Source: Streptomyces katrae (GTDB lineage: Bacteria > Actinomycetota > Actinomycetes > Streptomycetales > Streptomycetaceae). From it: 10,572 bases of DNA. The notes beneath the pieces were generated by a model. That model did not search any database, was not told the DNA's origin, and saw only the letters and a list, made by a program, of their open reading frames with translations. The stretch spans positions 1 to 10,572 of the forward strand of contig NZ_JZWV01000701.1 of the NCBI RefSeq assembly GCF_000966975.1. The letters are read 5' to 3'. Below, in pieces: positions 8,282 to 10,572 of this stretch. The first letter of the stretch is position 1. Every line of letters starts with the position of its first letter. Made by a program: the position numbers and the translations under genes.

Positions 8282-9395
8282 CTACTTCTGCCGCTTGTAG
8301 AACGGCAGGGCCACGACCTCGTACGGCTCATGGGTACCGCGAATGTCCACGCCGACACCGGAGGCGCCGGGCGCGGCGTACTCCGCGTCGACGTACGCCA
8401 TCGCGATCGGCTTGCCCAGCGTCGGGGACGGGGCGCCGGAGGTGACCTCGCCGATCACCTTGCCGCCGGCGACCACGGAGAACCCGGCGCGCGGGGCGGC
8501 GGCCCTCGGCGACCAGGCCGACCAGCTTGCGCGGGGCCTGCGTGGCGGCGCGCTCGGCGGCGGCCTCCAGGGCGGCGCGGCCGACGAAGTCGCCCTCCTT
8601 CTCGAACTTCACGACCCGGCCCAGCCCGGCGTCGAAGGGCGTGAGGGAGGTGGTCAGCTCGTGCCCGTACAGCGGCATGCCCGCCTCCAGGCGCAGGGTG
8701 TCGCGGCAGGACAGGCCGGCCGGGACCAGGCCGACGCCCTCGCCCGCCTTGGTCAGCGCCTGCCACAGCTCCACGGCGTGCTCGGGGGAGACGAACAGCT
8801 CGAAGCCGTCCTCGCCGGTGTAGCCGGTACGGGCGATCAGCGCCGGCACGCCCGCGACGGTGCCCGGCAGGCCCGCGTAGTACTTGAGGCCGTCCAGGTC
8901 GGCGTCGGTCAGCGAGGCGAGGATGCCGGGGGACTCGGGGCCCTGGACGGCGATCAGCGCGTACGCGTCACGGTCGTCGCGGACCTCGGTGTCGAAGCCG
9001 GCGGCGCGCTCGGTCAGGGCGTCCAGCACCACCTGGGCGTTGGAGGCGTTGGCGACGACCATGTACTCGGTCTCGCCGAGGCGGTAGACGATCAGGTCGT
9101 CCAGGATTCCGCCGTCCTCCTGACAGATGTGCGTGTAGCGGGCGCGGCCGACACCGACGGTGGAGATGTTGCCCACGAGGGCGTAGTCCAGCGCCTTGAC
9201 GGCCTCCGGGCCGGTCAGGGTGATCTCGCCCATGTGGGAGAGGTCGAAGAGGCCGGCCTTGGTCCGCACGGCGTTGTGCTCGTCGCGCTCACTGGCGTAG
9301 CGCAGCGGCATGTCCCAGCCCGCGAAGTCGGTCATGGTCGCACCGAGCGAGCGGTGCAGCGCGTCGAGCGCGGTCAGGCGGGGGGCAGTGCTCAT
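8282..9395 (-). pseudogene. gcvT: Glycine cleavage T protein (aminomethyltransferase), frameshifted as given
   Basis: GcvT takes the aminomethyl group from GcvH, moves the carbon to THF as 5,10-methylene-THF and releases ammonia. Residues 1-300 from the ATG at 9395 are a normal GcvT: FAGWDMPLRY (24-33), the folate-site segment GGILDDLIVYR (95-105), QGPESPGI, RTGYTGEDGFEL (189-200), LRLEAGMPLYGHEL (234-247) and KFEKEGDFVGR. After LVGLVAEGRR the frame breaks. The expected end (AGFSVVAGGKVIGEVTSGAP... to ALPFYKRQK) continues in the next frame and stops at 8282. The unshifted frame instead runs through Arg-rich junk to 8328. The total span is one base over a multiple of three, so one base is extra or two are missing; relatives usually have a Val codon at this spot. 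GGGAG lies 10 bases before the start. It is first in the riboswitch operon. It may be functional in the organism if this is a sequencing error. Confidence 0.9.
8492..8498 (-). other. Frameshift site inside gcvT
   Basis: On the coding strand the local codons are CGC CGC CCC GCG CGC CGG. Reading after CGC CGC with one base skipped gives CCG CGC GCC GGG TTC (PRAGF), which restores the GcvT sequence. GcvT relatives normally read RRVPRAG, so loss of two bases from a Val codon is the simplest account. A +1 slip on CCC-G would also restore the frame. The stretch is pure G/C, where base-calling errors are common. Confidence 0.85.
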
Positions 9396-9432
9396 GGGTG
9401 TGTGGCTCCCGGGTCCCAGGGCATGACATGAC

Positions 9433-9445
9433 GAGGACGATCCTC
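9433..9445 (-). promoter_or_regulatory. Possible expression-platform hairpin of the glycine riboswitch
   Basis: GAGGA-TCG-TCCTC on the transcript forms a 5-bp stem. Its left arm overlaps the last bases of the second aptamer (GGGGAGG), which would pair in the closing helix when glycine is bound. The two pairings are mutually exclusive, so it could be the switching element. There is no T-run, and the gcvT ribosome site lies 30 bases further on. Confidence 0.4.
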
Positions 9446-9650
9446 CCCATCTGTCATCGGAACCTGAGAGGTTCGCCGAGAGTCCCCGCGGGGGGAACGC
9501 CGACTTGCACCTTGGGTGGAGCTGCGGACAGCTCGCTTTTCAGATCTGCCTCATCCACGCGGTACGGGGCCTGAGAGATTCAAGGGAGGGACTTGCTCCT
9601 TCGGCGCCCGGGCGCGGCCTTTCGGCCGGCCGGGACTCTCCCGCGCGGAT
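9440..9650 (-). promoter_or_regulatory. Tandem glycine riboswitch upstream of gcvT
   Basis: Two glycine aptamers in a row are readable on the minus strand. Aptamer 1 (about 9650-9535) has GCGGGAGAGTCC, GCCGAAGGAGCAAG, AATCTCTCAGGCCCCGTACCGC and CTGAAAAGCG. A 6-bp linker hairpin GAGCTG-TCCG-CAGCTC (9534-9519) follows. Aptamer 2 (about 9525-9440) has CACCCAAGGTGCAAG, GGACTCTCGGCGAACC, CTCTCAGG and GATGACAGATGGGGAGG. The CTCTCAGG and (A)AGG(A/T)GCAAG boxes are the family hallmarks. Glycine binding is known to turn on gcv operons in such leaders. It fills most of the 484 bases between gcvT and the divergent ATPase gene. A possible promoter further upstream (TGGACA 9679-9674, TTGAAT 9655-9650) is weak. 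Outer limits are approximate. Confidence 0.94.
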
Positions 9651-9795
9651 TCAAGCGGCCGGTATGCAGTTGGTGTCCAGATGGCGCACATCATTGCACG
9701 GGTCGGGCGGAAGCGGGCAGGGGGGCCCGCAAGAACGTACGGAACGCCGGTGCCGTCCGCGCCCCCCGGGGTCCCAGCCGGCGGACGGCGGGCCC

Positions 9796-9822
9796 GGAAC
9801 CGACCCGCCGGGATTACCGTCT
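9796..9822 (+). promoter_or_regulatory. Candidate ECF-sigma-type promoter of the P-loop gene
   Basis: GGAAC (9796-9800) and CGTCT (9818-9822) are 17 bases apart, resembling promoters read by SigE-like ECF sigma factors. An alternative housekeeping-like -10, TACATT (9826-9831), lies next to it without a good -35. Either would give a leader of about 45-50 bases before the start at 9880. This is pattern matching only. Confidence 0.35.
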
Positions 9823-9879
9823 CTTTACATTCAGCGGGCATGGGGCCCTCGCGGCCCGACTCGGGGGGAGACGATCACG

Positions 9880-10527
9880 GTGCGGAGATTCGGAGTGGTG
9901 ACCAGTACGGGAACGGTGGACGAGGTCGGGGCGCGGCCCCTGACCGCAGCTCCCGGAACGGTCCGCGACCTGCGCGGATCGCTCTCCCGCGGCCCGCGGC
10001 GGCTCAACTTCCCGGCCGGTGACATCGTGGTCGTCTCCGGCCTGCCGGGCGGCGGCAAGTCCACCCTGATCAAGCGGGCGGCGCCGGGCGGAGGCATCGA
10101 CTCCCAGGACGTCCGCGAGCGCTGGGAGCGGCGCATGCCGGCGGCGCTGCCGTACGTGGTGTACCGGCCGCTGGTCCGGGCGTCCCACTACTGGACCCTG
10201 TGGCGCGAGCTGCGCTCCGGTGCCTCTCTGGTCGTCCACGACTGCGGCACCCAGACCTGGGTCCGGGCCCTCCTGGCGGCGTCCGCCCGGCGCCGGGGGC
10301 GGCGCCTGCACCTCCTCCTGCTGGACGCGACCCCGGAGGAGGCCCTCGCCGGCCAAGCCGCCCGCGGCCGGGGCGTCTCGGCGTACGCCTTCGCCCGCCA
10401 CCGCGCGGCGGTGACGAGCCTGCTGTCGGCGGCGGAGTCGGGCCACGCCCCCCGAGGCTGCGCCTCGACCACCCTCCTGGACCGCCCGGCGGCGGCGAAC
10501 CTGACGGAAATCACCTTCACGCTCTGA
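9880..10527 (+). CDS. P-loop ATPase / small-molecule-kinase-like protein
   Basis: This 215-residue cytoplasmic protein has one P-loop NTPase domain. A variable N-terminus (1-45) is followed by strand DIVVVSG and Walker A GLPGGGKST (54-62). Next come DSQDVRERWERRMP (74-87), a likely substrate-binding segment, and the strand SLVVHDCGT (115-123) with a candidate Walker B Asp121. Then HLLLLDATPEEALAGQAARGRG (144-165) has the pattern of a kinase lid with Arg162/Arg164. This layout is like zeta-toxin / polynucleotide-kinase-type small kinases, where the last helix positions arginines on the phosphates, but the substrate is unknown. The start GTG at 9880 is supported by GGGGGAG 9 bases upstream; the open frame back to 9505 crosses the riboswitch and is rejected. 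It diverges from the glycine operon and has no visible partner gene. Confidence 0.82.
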   Translation: MRRFGVVTSTGTVDEVGARPLTAAPGTVRDLRGSLSRGPRRLNFPAGDIVVVSGLPGGGKSTLIKRAAPGGGIDSQDVRERWERRMPAALPYVVYRPLVRASHYWTLWRELRSGASLVVHDCGTQTWVRALLAASARRRGRRLHLLLLDATPEEALAGQAARGRGVSAYAFARHRAAVTSLLSAAESGHAPRGCASTTLLDRPAAANLTEITFTL

Positions 10528-10548
10528 CCCGGCGCCGACCGCCGCTGC

Positions 10549-10570
10549 GCGGGGCTGAAATCAGCCCCGC
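10549..10570 (+). terminator. Terminator hairpin after the P-loop gene
   Basis: GCGGGGCTGA-AA-TCAGCCCCGC forms a perfect inverted repeat (realistically 9 bp with a 4-base loop), starting 22 bases after the stop codon. It has no T-run within the window, which ends 2 bases later. It could also stop transcription entering from the right. Confidence 0.75.
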
Positions 10571-10572
10571 CG

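Noticed and set aside
8343..9431. 362-codon plus-strand open frame over gcvT
   Set aside because: It is antisense to gcvT and made of low-complexity Gly/Val/Gln/Arg sequence; there is no ribosome site or family match.
9505..9879. Upstream extension of the P-loop gene to 340 codons
   Set aside because: It would overlap the glycine riboswitch on the opposite strand; the added sequence has no domain, and the GTG at 9880 has a strong ribosome site.

Overview
The window reads as chromosomal DNA from a Streptomyces or a close relative. Base composition is very GC-rich with G/C at nearly all third codon positions, several genes start with GTG, antisense frames are long and open, and there is an SsgA-like gene, a family confined to morphologically complex actinomycetes. 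No tRNA, rRNA, insertion sequence, CRISPR array or phage gene was found.

Left part (15-2888, minus strand): a complete cobalt-uptake operon, cbiM-cbiN-cbiQ-cbiO, with overlapping or nearly touching genes. It is preceded by a cobalamin riboswitch and a promoter that fits the housekeeping sigma-factor consensus. When adenosylcobalamin is plentiful, the leader should shut off this ECF-type Co2+ importer. A flavodoxin-fold / FMN-reductase-like protein (2989-3699, plus) is divergent from it.

Middle part (3709-4730, minus): a small exported protein with an AMIN-like domain, and an SsgA-family (sporulation / cell division) protein.

Right part (4905-9650, minus): a glycine/serine catabolic block. 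A tandem glycine riboswitch (9440-9650) precedes gcvT-gcvH-glyA, which ends at a strong hairpin. Then sdaA (iron-sulfur L-serine dehydratase) follows as a separate unit with its own terminator. Together these turn glycine into methylene-THF, serine and then pyruvate plus ammonia. The gcvP and gcvL partners of the cleavage system are not in the window. As given, gcvT carries a frameshift near 8492-8498 that moves its last ~70 codons into another frame. This is either a sequence error or a real inactivating change.

Divergent from the glycine block is a small P-loop ATPase/kinase-like gene (9880-10527, plus) with its own terminator.

I see no obviously new multi-gene system. The points most worth a second look are the gcvT frameshift, the two riboswitches with possible expression-platform hairpins, the palindrome in the divergent cbiM/flavodoxin region, and the uncharacterised P-loop protein.
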